Shown here: positions 7,655-15,633 of the stretch, piece after piece
Layout: each line of letters opens with the position of its first letter
How positions within the stretch are numbered: the stretch's first letter is position 1
The notes under the pieces: model-generated
Seen by the model: only the letters and a program-made list of their open reading frames with translations
What the model was told of the DNA's origin: nothing
Databases searched by the model: none
Assembly: GCF_006351965.1 (NCBI RefSeq)
Contig: NZ_CP040932.1
Coordinates: 1,488,001-1,552,000 of the forward strand
Direction: 5' to 3'
DNA from: Oceanicola sp. D3
Lineage (GTDB): Bacteria; Pseudomonadota; Alphaproteobacteria; Rhodobacterales; Rhodobacteraceae
DNA length: 64,000 bases
Position numbers and translations under genes: made by a program

Positions 7655-8992
7655 ATGACCGATACACGCTATGCCTCGGGAGTGCGGCCGGGGCGACTTT
7701 CGGGTGAAGAAATCGCGCAGAACTTCACAGATATGCACCCGCCGCTTGGGGCGCATGAGGCTGCCGTTGCAGCGGATCGTTGCTACTTTTGCTATGATGC
7801 GCCCTGCGTAACGGCCTGCCCCACAACGATTGATATTCCGTTGTTCATCCGCCAGATCCAGGGCGGCAAGCCCGGTGACGCGGGGCGCACGATCTTCGAT
7901 CAGAACATTCTGGGCGGCATGTGTGCCCGGGTCTGCCCCACGGAGACGCTGTGCGAAGAGGCCTGCGTGCGAAACACGGCGGAGGAAGACCCGGTAGAGA
8001 TCGGGCGGCTGCAACGCTATGCGACCGACAAGGTAATGGCGGGCAACACCCACCCTTACACCCGCGCCGCGCCCACGGGTAAGCGGGTGGCCGTGGTAGG
8101 GGCCGGGCCTGCCGGGCTGGCCTGTGCGCATCGGCTGGCGATGCATGGCCATGAGGTCACCCTCTATGACGCTCGCAAAAAGCCGGGCGGTCTCAACGAA
8201 TACGGCATTGCCGCTTACAAGACGGTTGATGACTTTGCCGCCCGCGAGGCGGACTGGCTGCTGGGGATCGGCGGCATCAAGCTGGAAACCGGCGTGAAGC
8301 TGGGCGAGGCCTTCACCATCCGCGAGCTTCAGGAAGATTTTGACGCCGTGTTCATCGGTGTCGGCCTTGGCGGGGTGAACCGCCCGGGGCTGCCGGGCGA
8401 GACGCTCGACAGCGTGGAGGACGCGGTGGATTTCATCGCGCGTCTGCGGCAGGCAGATGATGCCACAGCCCTGCCCGTTGGGCGCAAGGTGGTGGTTGTC
8501 GGCGGCGGCATGACGGCCGTGGATGCCGCGGTGCAGGCCAAGATGCTGGGGGCCGAGAGCGTTTCGATGGTGTATCGGCGCGGGCGCGATGCGATGGGGG
8601 CCAGCGTGATGGAGCAGGACCACGCGGCCAAGCATGGGGTGACGATTGTCACCAATGCCAGCCCTGCGGCGATCACCGGAGAGGGCGCGGTGGAGGCGAT
8701 CACCTTTGAGCGCACCGAAACGGGGGCGGATGGCAAGCTGGCGAGCACTGGCGAAGCGTTGGTGCTGGAGGCCGATCAGGTGCTGCTGGCCATCGGGCAG
8801 CGGCTCGATATTGCCTCGCCCCGGATCGAGATCGAGAGCGGCAAGATCAAGGTCACCGGGCCGGGCCGCACCAATCTGGAGCGGGTCTGGGCGGGCGGCG
8901 ATTGCACCGCCGGAGAAGACCTGACGGTGGTGGCCGTGGCCGAGGGCCGCGATGCCGCAGAAGATATGCACAAGATGCTGACGGAGGGCTGA
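7655..8992 (+). CDS. preT: NAD-dependent dihydropyrimidine dehydrogenase subunit PreT
   Basis: PreT is the FAD and Fe-S electron-transfer subunit of bacterial dihydropyrimidine dehydrogenase, passing electrons from NAD(P)H to PreA to reduce uracil and thymine. The N-terminal Fe-S region has CYFCYDAPCVTACP and GGMCARVCPTETLCEEAC. It is followed by FAD-binding VAVVGAGPAGLACAHRLAMH near residue 145, a second dinucleotide fold VVVVGGGMTAVDAAVQAKML, and the C-terminal WAGGDCTAGEDLTV. ATG 7655 has CAGGGAAG upstream; the frame extends to 7592 without a ribosome-binding site. It is 445 residues. The preA start follows after 3 nt. A glutamate synthase small subunit-like oxidoreductase is the alternative, but the pairing with PreA decides. 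Confidence 0.94.
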   Translation: MTDTRYASGVRPGRLSGEEIAQNFTDMHPPLGAHEAAVAADRCYFCYDAPCVTACPTTIDIPLFIRQIQGGKPGDAGRTIFDQNILGGMCARVCPTETLCEEACVRNTAEEDPVEIGRLQRYATDKVMAGNTHPYTRAAPTGKRVAVVGAGPAGLACAHRLAMHGHEVTLYDARKKPGGLNEYGIAAYKTVDDFAAREADWLLGIGGIKLETGVKLGEAFTIRELQEDFDAVFIGVGLGGVNRPGLPGETLDSVEDAVDFIARLRQADDATALPVGRKVVVVGGGMTAVDAAVQAKMLGAESVSMVYRRGRDAMGASVMEQDHAAKHGVTIVTNASPAAITGEGAVEAITFERTETGADGKLASTGEALVLEADQVLLAIGQRLDIASPRIEIESGKIKVTGPGRTNLERVWAGGDCTAGEDLTVVAVAEGRDAAEDMHKMLTEG

Positions 8993-8995
8993 GAC

Positions 8996-10300
8996 ATGGC
9001 TGACCTGACGACCGATTTTCTGGGTATCAAAAGCCCCAACCCGTTCTGGCTCGCCTCTGCGCCGCCGACCGACAAGGAATACAACGTGCGCCGCGCCTTT
9101 GAGGCGGGGTGGGGCGGGGTTGTCTGGAAGACGCTGGGCGAAGAAGGCCCGCCGGTGGTGAATGTGAACGGGCCGCGCTACGGCGCGATCTACGGCGCCG
9201 ACCGGCGGCTGTTGGGCCTCAACAACATCGAGCTCATCACCGACCGCGACCTCTACACCAACCTCGAAGAGATCAAGCGGGTAAAGGCCGACTACCCGGA
9301 CCGCGCGGTGATTGTCTCCCTCATGGTGCCCTGCGAAGAGGAAAGCTGGAAAGCGATCCTGCCGCTGGTTGAAGAAACCGGCGCGGACGGCATCGAGCTG
9401 AACTTCGGCTGCCCGCATGGCATGAGCGAGCGCGGCATGGGATCTGCGGTGGGGCAGGTGCCGGAATACATTCAGATGGTCGCCGAGTGGTGCAAGAAAT
9501 ACTACTCCAAGCCCGTGATCGTGAAGCTGACGCCCAACATCACCGATATCCGCAAGCCCGCCACGGCGGCCAAGCTGGGCGGGGCAGATGCGGTGTCTCT
9601 CATCAACACCATCAACTCGATCACCTCGGTTGACCTTGACCAGATGTGTCCGCAGCCCACGATTGACGGCAAGGGCAGCCACGGCGGCTACTGCGGCCCG
9701 GCGGTGAAGCCGATTGCGCTGTCGATGGTTAGCGAGATCGCCCGCAACCGCGAAACCCAAGGCCTTCCGATCAGCGGCATCGGCGGGGTCACGACCTGGC
9801 GCGATGCGGCGGAGTTCATGGCGCTGGGCTGTGGCAACGTGCAGGTGTGCACTGCTGCAATGACCTATGGCTTCAAGGTGGTGCAGGAGATGTGCTCGGG
9901 CCTGTCATCTTGGATGGACGAAAAGGGCTTTGCCTCCACCGCCGATTTCATCGGCATGGCGGTGCCCAATGTCACCGACTGGCAGCACCTCAACCTCAAC
10001 TACGTCACCAAGGCCCGGATCAGCCAGGACGATTGCATCAAATGCGGGCGCTGCTATGCCGCTTGCGAGGATACCTCGCACCAAGCGATCAGCATGAGCG
10101 AGGACCGGACCTTCGAGGTGATCGACGAAGAATGCGTGGCCTGTAACCTTTGCGTCAATGTCTGCCCGGTAGAAGATTGCATCACCATGGAGCAACTGCC
10201 CAAGGGCGCGACCGACCCACGGACAGGCCGGACGGTTGGAGACTATGCGAACTGGACGACCCACCCGAACAATCCCGGCGCAGTGAAGGCCGCAGAATAG
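8996..10300 (+). CDS. preA: NAD-dependent dihydropyrimidine dehydrogenase subunit PreA
   Basis: PreA is the catalytic FMN subunit that reduces uracil or thymine to the 5,6-dihydro form, the first step of reductive pyrimidine degradation. The 434-residue protein begins with the dihydroorotate dehydrogenase-like barrel (LGIKSPNPFWLASAPPTDKE, ELNFGCPHGMSERGMGSAVG, KPVIVKLTPNITDI). It carries the pyrimidine-site loop GSHGGYCGPAVKPIALSM with its cysteine, and ends in two 4Fe-4S clusters (CIKCGRCYAAC and CVACNLCVNVCPVEDC). It starts 3 nt after preT and is certainly co-transcribed with it. Products feed HydA and HydC encoded further right. Confidence 0.96.
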   Translation: MADLTTDFLGIKSPNPFWLASAPPTDKEYNVRRAFEAGWGGVVWKTLGEEGPPVVNVNGPRYGAIYGADRRLLGLNNIELITDRDLYTNLEEIKRVKADYPDRAVIVSLMVPCEEESWKAILPLVEETGADGIELNFGCPHGMSERGMGSAVGQVPEYIQMVAEWCKKYYSKPVIVKLTPNITDIRKPATAAKLGGADAVSLINTINSITSVDLDQMCPQPTIDGKGSHGGYCGPAVKPIALSMVSEIARNRETQGLPISGIGGVTTWRDAAEFMALGCGNVQVCTAAMTYGFKVVQEMCSGLSSWMDEKGFASTADFIGMAVPNVTDWQHLNLNYVTKARISQDDCIKCGRCYAACEDTSHQAISMSEDRTFEVIDEECVACNLCVNVCPVEDCITMEQLPKGATDPRTGRTVGDYANWTTHPNNPGAVKAAE

Positions 10301-10457
10301 TGGCAAATCGCGGCGGGCCTATTGATCCGCCCGTGCCGCGCTATTACCTAAGCCGCAGGGCTGCGCCACTTTTTTCCGGTCGCGGCCCATTTCCTAGCGG
10401 GCAAATTTTATTCCGGCCCGACGTTTTTTGATAATCAGATCATTGGAGATCGAACAG

Positions 10458-11009
10458 ATGACCGCAAAGAACTCCATCACCAACGTCCTCGTTACCGTTA
10501 CCTCTGAAGGGGTGACACGCGCACTCGGCAGTGGCGTTCGGGGCGGCGTTGCCGGCCTCGTGGTGCAACCCGCCGTCTGGATTGCCACCGGCTCTGGCCC
10601 GGATGCGGGTGATACCGTGATCTACGGCGCGGGCGTTGCCGGTGTTGTGGCCGGGGCCATCTTGGCCGTGCCCGCCATGGTCACCGGCGTGGTCAAGGCC
10701 GCCGTTGATGACCACACGGCAACGCTGGTGGACGAGGTGCGCAAGGAAGAGCCGGAGAAGTATCGCCAAGCGATCCTTGGCACGGATGACTATAGTTACT
10801 GGGCCTCCAACAACCACATCACCGCGATGACCATCGCCGCCGCCGGCGGGGTGGCGTGGAAAGCGAAAAATGGCGTTTACTGCTTTATCCGCGATGCAAA
10901 GGGCCACCTTGTCTGTGACTATCGGCCCAAGTCCTATGAGTCGCTCTACTTCCCGATGCTGCCGCTGAAGAAGGTCGGCAACGGCTTTCAGTGGAGCTAT
11001 TCCGGCTAG
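10458..11009 (+). CDS. Uncharacterised Gly/Ala-rich membrane-associated protein
   Basis: I do not recognise this 183-residue protein. Residues about 15-45 (LGSGVRGGVAGLVVQPAVWI) and 50-75 (YGAGVAGVVAGAILAVPAMV) are Gly/Ala-rich and hydrophobic, resembling glycine-zipper membrane hairpins. Then comes a charged stretch DDHTATLVDEVRKEEPEKYR and a hydrophilic C-terminal half with GVYCFIRDAKGHLVCDYRPK. There is no signal peptide. ATG 10458 has TTGGAG about 9 nt upstream; the frame extends to 10428 without one. It sits between preA and the convergent RutR gene, 157 nt after preA, with codon use like its neighbours. A link to pyrimidine metabolism is suggested only by position. Confidence 0.7.
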   Translation: MTAKNSITNVLVTVTSEGVTRALGSGVRGGVAGLVVQPAVWIATGSGPDAGDTVIYGAGVAGVVAGAILAVPAMVTGVVKAAVDDHTATLVDEVRKEEPEKYRQAILGTDDYSYWASNNHITAMTIAAAGGVAWKAKNGVYCFIRDAKGHLVCDYRPKSYESLYFPMLPLKKVGNGFQWSYSG

Positions 11010-11018
11010 TCGGTTTGG

Positions 11019-11642
11019 CTACACCGCAAGCAGCTTGCGGAACATCGTATCAATATGGCGGGTGGCTTCTTCAAAGGGGTCACCCGCTTCGCTTTCTGGC
11101 AGGACGGTGCGAACCTGAACATCGAAGTCGGCGTAATGCTGTGTGAGGGCCCAGATCGAAAAGATCAGGTGATAAGGATGCACCTGCGCCAGTTTGCCCT
11201 CCGCGACCCAGCCGGCGATGATCTCGGCCTTCTCATCCACGAGCGGCTTCAACTCGCCCTTCAGCACGGTTTCAAGGTTGGACGCGCCCTGCAAAACCTC
11301 ATTGGCAAAGAGGCGGCTTTCGCGCGGCATCTCGCGACTCATCTCCAACTTTCGGCGGGCGTAGGTGAGGATTTCTTCGGTCGGGTTGCCGTGCGGGTCG
11401 ATCGCGCGAAGGGGAGCAAGCCACGTGTCGAGCAGGCCCGCCAAAAGGGTTTGGTGGATCGCCTCCTTGGAGGGGAAGTAGTAGAGCAGATTGGGCTTTG
11501 AGAGCCCGGCAGCTTTTGCGATTTGGTCAACTGTCGCCCCGCGAAACCCCTTGGCCGAGAAGACATCGAGCGCGGCTTCGAGGATGGCGATTGTGTTTTT
11601 CTGCTGTATCCGCGTGAGCGGCCGCGTGCCGTTTGCTGCCAA
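11019..11642 (-). CDS. rutR: TetR family repressor, RutR-like pyrimidine regulator
   Basis: The N-terminal TetR helix-turn-helix is clear: ILEAALDVFSAKGFRGATVD, then QIAKAAGLSKPNLLYYFPSK. The C-terminal ligand domain (ILTYARRKLEMSREMPRESR, LFANEVLQGA, HLIFSIWALTQHYADFDVQV) closely resembles RutR, which in E. coli binds uracil or thymine. A near-consensus RutR operator lies in the divergent promoter region to hydC, which supports the call. No ATG fits. I use TTG 11642, which has GAGAGAGGA 7 nt upstream; TTG 11681 would add 13 residues without a ribosome-binding site. Here it should repress the reductive (Pre/Hyd) pathway rather than the Rut pathway, and probably itself. Confidence 0.85.
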   Translation of the reverse strand: MAANGTRPLTRIQQKNTIAILEAALDVFSAKGFRGATVDQIAKAAGLSKPNLLYYFPSKEAIHQTLLAGLLDTWLAPLRAIDPHGNPTEEILTYARRKLEMSREMPRESRLFANEVLQGASNLETVLKGELKPLVDEKAEIIAGWVAEGKLAQVHPYHLIFSIWALTQHYADFDVQVRTVLPESEAGDPFEEATRHIDTMFRKLLAV

Positions 11643-11750
11643 ATCCGTATCCTCTCTCGCGCCAGTTTTCCGAGCGCTCAAAATGCAGCCGCTTTTGGCA
11701 GGCTGCGCCTAAAATCTCATGGGGCCGAAGGGCCGATCAGGCGCATTTTC

Positions 11751-11798
11751 TTGACCCGTGTTGCGAGAGTGGTAGCGTCTTCCTGACCAATTGGTCAA
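11751..11798 (+). promoter_or_regulatory. hydC promoter with RutR-type operator
   Basis: TGACCA-AT-TGGTCA (11784-11797) is a perfect inverted repeat. With its flanks it reads CTGACCAATTGGTCAA, one base from the RutR consensus TTGACCAnnTGGTCAA. A promoter-like TTGACC (11751-11756) with TAGCGT (11773-11778) 16 nt on would place the start at the operator, as expected for repression. The site is 66 nt before the hydC ATG and about 140 nt before the rutR start. Confidence 0.85.
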
Positions 11799-11863
11799 AC
11801 AACAACGTCTGGGCGCTGAGCCGAAAGGCCCCGCCGTCCGACAGGAAGACCCGAGGAGAGCCC

Positions 11864-13114
11864 ATGGCCGCCCCAGGAGAAAATCTCAGGATCAATGGTG
11901 ACAGGCTGTGGGACAGCCTGATGGAAATGGCCAAGATCGGCCCCGGCATTGCGGGCGGCAACAACCGCCAGACGCTGACCGATGAGGATGCCGAGGGGCG
12001 CGCGCTGTTTCAGAGCTGGTGCGAGGCCGCGGGGATGACCATGGGGGTCGATGAGATCGGCAACATGTTCGCCCGCCGCGAGGGCACCGACCCGGAGGCG
12101 CTGCCGGTTTACGTTGGGAGCCACCTCGATACACAGCCCACGGGCGGCAAGTACGATGGCGTGCTGGGCGTGCTTGGCGGGCTCGAAATTATCCGCTCGC
12201 TCAACGACATGGATATCAAGACGAAGCACCCCATCGTGGTTGTCAATTGGACCAATGAGGAGGGCACCCGCTTTGCCCCGGCGATGCTGGCTTCGGGCGT
12301 TTTTGCCGGCAAGCATGACCTTGAATGGGCCAATGATCGGGTGGATGCCAAGGGTTTGCGCTTTGGTGACGAGCTGGAGCGGATTGGCTGGAAGGGTGAT
12401 GAGAAGGTGGGCGACCGCAAGATGCACGCGCTCTTCGAGCTGCACATCGAGCAGGGCCCGATCCTTGAAGCCGAGGGCAAGGATATTGGCGTTGTGACCC
12501 ACGGGCAGGGGCTGCGCTGGATCGAATGCACGGTGACCGGCAAGGAGAGCCACACCGGCTCCACCCCGATGCACATGCGCAAGAACGCCGGGCGCGGGTT
12601 GGCGCTGGTCACCGAGCTTGTGCATGAAATCGCAATGAAAAATCAGCCCAACGCGGTGGGCGCGATCGGGCATATCGACATTTACCCCAACTCGCGCAAC
12701 ATCATCCCCGGCAAGGCGGTGTTCACCGTCGATATGCGCACTCATCTGCTCGACAAGCTGAACGCCATGGTCGACGAACTGATGGAGAAGGCGCCCAAGC
12801 TTTGCGAAGAGATCGGGGTGGAATTCTCCGCCGAGATCGTCGGCCAGTTTGACCCGCCCGCCTTTGACGAGGGCTGCGTGAAGGCGGTCCGCAATGCGGC
12901 GGAGCGGCTGGGATATTCTCACATGGATATCGTTTCCGGCGCCGGGCATGACGCCTGCTGGATCAATGATCTTTACCCAACGGCGATGGTCATGTGCCCC
13001 TGCGTGGACGGCCTCAGCCACAATGAGGCCGAGGAGATCAGCAAGGAATGGGCCACCGCCGGGGCGGATGTGCTGTTTCATGCGGTGGTCGATACGGCGG
13101 GGATCGTGGAATGA
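11864..13114 (+). CDS. hydC: Zn-dependent N-carbamoyl-beta-alanine amidohydrolase (M20 family)
   Basis: This 416-residue enzyme should hydrolyse N-carbamoyl-beta-alanine to beta-alanine, CO2 and ammonia, the last step of reductive pyrimidine degradation. It belongs to the M20 amidohydrolases with beta-ureidopropionase, allantoate amidohydrolase and N-carbamoyl-L-amino acid hydrolase. Metal-site blocks are VGSHLDTQPTGGKYDGVLG, NWTNEEGTRFAPAM, FELHIEQGPILE and the C-terminal SGAGHDACWINDL. The dimerisation domain contains ESHTGSTPMHMRKNAGRGLA. ATG 11864 follows GAGGAGAG; the frame runs upstream into the promoter without support. Family members overlap in substrate, and the PreTA/HydA context favours beta-ureidopropionase. 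Its stop overlaps the next start by ATGA. Confidence 0.93.
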   Translation: MAAPGENLRINGDRLWDSLMEMAKIGPGIAGGNNRQTLTDEDAEGRALFQSWCEAAGMTMGVDEIGNMFARREGTDPEALPVYVGSHLDTQPTGGKYDGVLGVLGGLEIIRSLNDMDIKTKHPIVVVNWTNEEGTRFAPAMLASGVFAGKHDLEWANDRVDAKGLRFGDELERIGWKGDEKVGDRKMHALFELHIEQGPILEAEGKDIGVVTHGQGLRWIECTVTGKESHTGSTPMHMRKNAGRGLALVTELVHEIAMKNQPNAVGAIGHIDIYPNSRNIIPGKAVFTVDMRTHLLDKLNAMVDELMEKAPKLCEEIGVEFSAEIVGQFDPPAFDEGCVKAVRNAAERLGYSHMDIVSGAGHDACWINDLYPTAMVMCPCVDGLSHNEAEEISKEWATAGADVLFHAVVDTAGIVE

Positions 13115-13368
13115 GGAAGGCGCTGATATTGCTGCCGTTTCTCGCGGCCTGCCAGCCGACGCCCAGCGCTGTGCCTGCGGGCTACGCGGTGGCGGATGGG
13201 CCAATTCCGGAGGAGGTGATGGCGGCGGTGCCTGCCGACGTGCGGCTTGATCAGATCGTGGTGCGGGATGCGTGCTATTACATCTTCTACGAGGGCGCGA
13301 TCTATCCGGTCACGACGCAGGACATGCGCGACGCGGGCTTTGACGGGCAGCCCTATTGCATCGGCTAG
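13111..13368 (+). CDS. Small lipoprotein of unknown function
   Basis: This 85-residue protein begins MRKALILLPFLAACQ, a lipoprotein signal with lipobox LAAC. The mature part is short and acidic with two more cysteines (RDACYYIFYEGAIYPVT and QPYCIG). I do not recognise a family. It is translationally coupled to hydC (ATGA overlap) and lies 9 nt before the GH114 gene, so all are co-transcribed under the RutR-type operator. Why a lipoprotein sits in a cytoplasmic degradation operon is unclear. Confidence 0.75.
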   Translation: MRKALILLPFLAACQPTPSAVPAGYAVADGPIPEEVMAAVPADVRLDQIVVRDACYYIFYEGAIYPVTTQDMRDAGFDGQPYCIG

Positions 13369-13377
13369 GAGGACGCG

Positions 13378-14124
13378 ATGACACTCACGGCGGGACTGAC
13401 GGCCCTTGGCATCTTCATCATCGGCGGCGGCGAAACGGCCTATTGGGATTGGCAACTCACTCACCCCTATGATCTTGATATCAATGTCAAAGTCCTCGCG
13501 CTCGACAAGGATGACCACGACCGCAAAACGGTGATGGCCCTGCGCGAGCGCGGCGTGAAGCCGGTGTGCTACGTTTCGATCGGAAGCTGGGAAGAATACC
13601 GCGACGACAAGGACAGCTTTCCCGAAGACACGCTGGGCAAGCCGCTCGGGAACTGGCCGGATGAGCGCTATGTCGACATTCGGAAACCCGCTGTTGCGCA
13701 GATCATGAAGGCGCGGATCGAGGATTGTGCGGCGCGGGGGTTCATGGCTGTCGAGATGGACAACATGGATGTCTACGACAATGACTCCGGCTTCGAGCTG
13801 ACGCGCGAGGATGCGCTTGGCTACATCCGGGAACTGGCCATGTTTGCCAACGAGCAAGGGCTGGAAGTTGCGCAGAAGAACGCGCCAGAGCTGGTGCCTG
13901 ATCTGGTTGGGCAGATGGATTTCATCATGGTCGAGGAGTGCTTTGCCTACGACTTCTGTGATGAGCTGAAGCCCTACACCGACGCCGGAAAGGACGTTCT
14001 GGCGGTTGAATATGACGATGCGGGTTTGGATTGGGATGCGGTTTGTGAAGAGAGCAAAACGCTGGGGATCAAGCTGCTCTTGAAGAGCCACGAAATTACA
14101 GCAGGCGGGAAGTCCTGCAATTAA
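13378..14124 (+). CDS. GH114-family protein (endo-alpha-1,4-polygalactosaminidase-like)
   Basis: The 248-residue protein matches the GH114 barrel. Visible blocks are TAYWDWQLTHPYDLDINVKV, then ERGVKPVCYVSIGSWEEYRD, LGNWPDERYVDIRKPAV, the acidic active-site strand FMAVEMDNMDVYDNDSGFEL, EVAQKNAPELVPDL, and FIMVEECFAYDFCDELKPYT. Asp and Glu residues in the MAVEMDN and MVEEC strands are likely catalytic. The N-terminus (LTAGLTALGIFIIGGGETA) is hydrophobic and may be a weak signal peptide. GH114 enzymes act on galactosamine-containing exopolysaccharides, so the location between hydC and hydA is unexpected. Spacing of 9 and 16 nt to its neighbours makes it part of the operon. Confidence 0.85.
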   Translation: MTLTAGLTALGIFIIGGGETAYWDWQLTHPYDLDINVKVLALDKDDHDRKTVMALRERGVKPVCYVSIGSWEEYRDDKDSFPEDTLGKPLGNWPDERYVDIRKPAVAQIMKARIEDCAARGFMAVEMDNMDVYDNDSGFELTREDALGYIRELAMFANEQGLEVAQKNAPELVPDLVGQMDFIMVEECFAYDFCDELKPYTDAGKDVLAVEYDDAGLDWDAVCEESKTLGIKLLLKSHEITAGGKSCN

Positions 14125-14140
14125 AACGGGGAGTTAGACC

Positions 14141-15595
14141 ATGAGCGCAGTTATCAAGGGCGGCACAGTGGTGACCGCCGATCTGAGCTATGAGGCCGAT
14201 GTTCTGGTCGAAGGCGGGCAGATCGTGGAGATCGGGAAAGACCTCAAGGGGGACGAGGTGCTGGACGCTGCGGGCTGCTACGTGATGCCGGGCGGGATTG
14301 ATCCGCACACCCACCTTGAGATGCCCTTCATGGGCACCTATTCCAGCGATGATTTTGAAAGCGGCACCCGCGCAGCGCTGGCGGGGGGCACCACGATGGT
14401 GGTGGATTTTGCCCTGCCGAACCCGGGTGAGAGCCTGCTGGATGCGCTGAAGCGGTGGGACAACAAGAGCACCCGCGCGAACTGCGATTACTCCTTCCAC
14501 ATGGCGGTGACATGGTGGGGGGAGCAGGTGTTCAACGAGATGGAGACGGTTGTAAAAGACCGTGGAATCAACACCTTCAAGCATTTCATGGCCTATAAGG
14601 GCGCGCTGATGGTGAACGATGACGAGATGTATTCGTCGTTCCAGCGGCTGGCGGAACTGGGGGCCACGGCGATGGTCCATGCCGAGAACGGCGATGTGGT
14701 CGCCGAGCTGACAGCCAAGCTGCTGGCCGAGGGCAACACCGGGCCGGAAGGCCATGCCTATTCGCGCCCCTCTCAGGTGGAGGGCGAGGCGACCAACCGG
14801 GCCATCATGATCGCCGATATGGCGGGCGTGCCGCTCTATGTGGTGCATACCTCCTGCGAGGAGGCGCATGAGGCGATCCGACGGGCCAAGCAGAACGGCA
14901 AGCGGGTTTGGGGCGAGCCGCTGATCCAGCACCTGACGCTGGATGAGAGCGAGTATTTCAACGCCGATTGGGATCATGCCGCACGGCGGGTGATGTCGCC
15001 GCCCTTCCGCAACAAGAAGCACCAAGACAGCCTTTGGGCGGGCCTGCAAAGTGGCTCGCTCTCGGTCGTGGCGACCGATCACTGTGCCTTCACCACGGAG
15101 CAAAAGCGCTATGGGGTGGGTGACTTCTCGAAAATCCCGAATGGCACCGGCGGGCTGGAAGACCGGATGCCGATGCTCTGGACCCAGGGCGTGGAAACCG
15201 GGCGGCTGACGCCGAACGAGTTTGTAGCCGTTACATCAACCAACATCGCCAAGATCCTGAATTGCTACCCGAAAAAGGGTGCGATCCTTGTTGGCGCCGA
15301 TGCCGACATCGTGGTTTGGGACCCGAAAAAGGAAAAGACGATTACTGCGGGCTCTCAACAATCCTCCATCGATTACAACGTGTTCGAAGGCCAGCACGTG
15401 AAGGGCTTGCCCCGGTTTACCCTGACGCGCGGCCATGTGGCGGTGCATGACGGCGAGATCCGCACCAAGGAAGGCCACGGGCAGTTTGTAGCACGAGAGC
15501 CTAACGCAACCGTTAACAAGGCGCTTTCGACCTGGAAGGCCCTCACGGCGCCCCGCCCGGTGGAACGTTCCGGCATTCCGGCGACGGGGGTTTGA
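14141..15595 (+). CDS. hydA: Dihydropyrimidinase (D-hydantoinase family)
   Basis: HydA opens the dihydrouracil or dihydrothymine ring to N-carbamoyl-beta-alanine or its methyl derivative. The 484-residue protein is a metal-dependent cyclic amidohydrolase. It has VMPGGIDPHTHLEMPFMGTY (metal-binding HxH), the lysine that is carboxylated to bridge the metals in FKHFMAYKGALMVND, MVHAENGDVV, YVVHTSCEEAHEAIRRAK, and the Asp site LSVVATDHCAFTTEQK. Length and the PreTA/HydC context favour dihydropyrimidinase over a hydantoinase of other specificity. The stop TGA overlaps an ATG that leads into the ABC transporter ATPase frame. Confidence 0.96.
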   Translation: MSAVIKGGTVVTADLSYEADVLVEGGQIVEIGKDLKGDEVLDAAGCYVMPGGIDPHTHLEMPFMGTYSSDDFESGTRAALAGGTTMVVDFALPNPGESLLDALKRWDNKSTRANCDYSFHMAVTWWGEQVFNEMETVVKDRGINTFKHFMAYKGALMVNDDEMYSSFQRLAELGATAMVHAENGDVVAELTAKLLAEGNTGPEGHAYSRPSQVEGEATNRAIMIADMAGVPLYVVHTSCEEAHEAIRRAKQNGKRVWGEPLIQHLTLDESEYFNADWDHAARRVMSPPFRNKKHQDSLWAGLQSGSLSVVATDHCAFTTEQKRYGVGDFSKIPNGTGGLEDRMPMLWTQGVETGRLTPNEFVAVTSTNIAKILNCYPKKGAILVGADADIVVWDPKKEKTITAGSQQSSIDYNVFEGQHVKGLPRFTLTRGHVAVHDGEIRTKEGHGQFVAREPNATVNKALSTWKALTAPRPVERSGIPATGV

Positions 15596-15633
15596 TGCAG
15601 GTCGAAGCCGCTGGAAAGCCGGAAGAAAACGAC

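Noticed and set aside
7625-9760. A 711-codon open frame on the minus strand
   Set aside because: It lies opposite preT and preA, both with intact Fe-S and cofactor motifs. Its composition is that of an antisense GC-rich frame.
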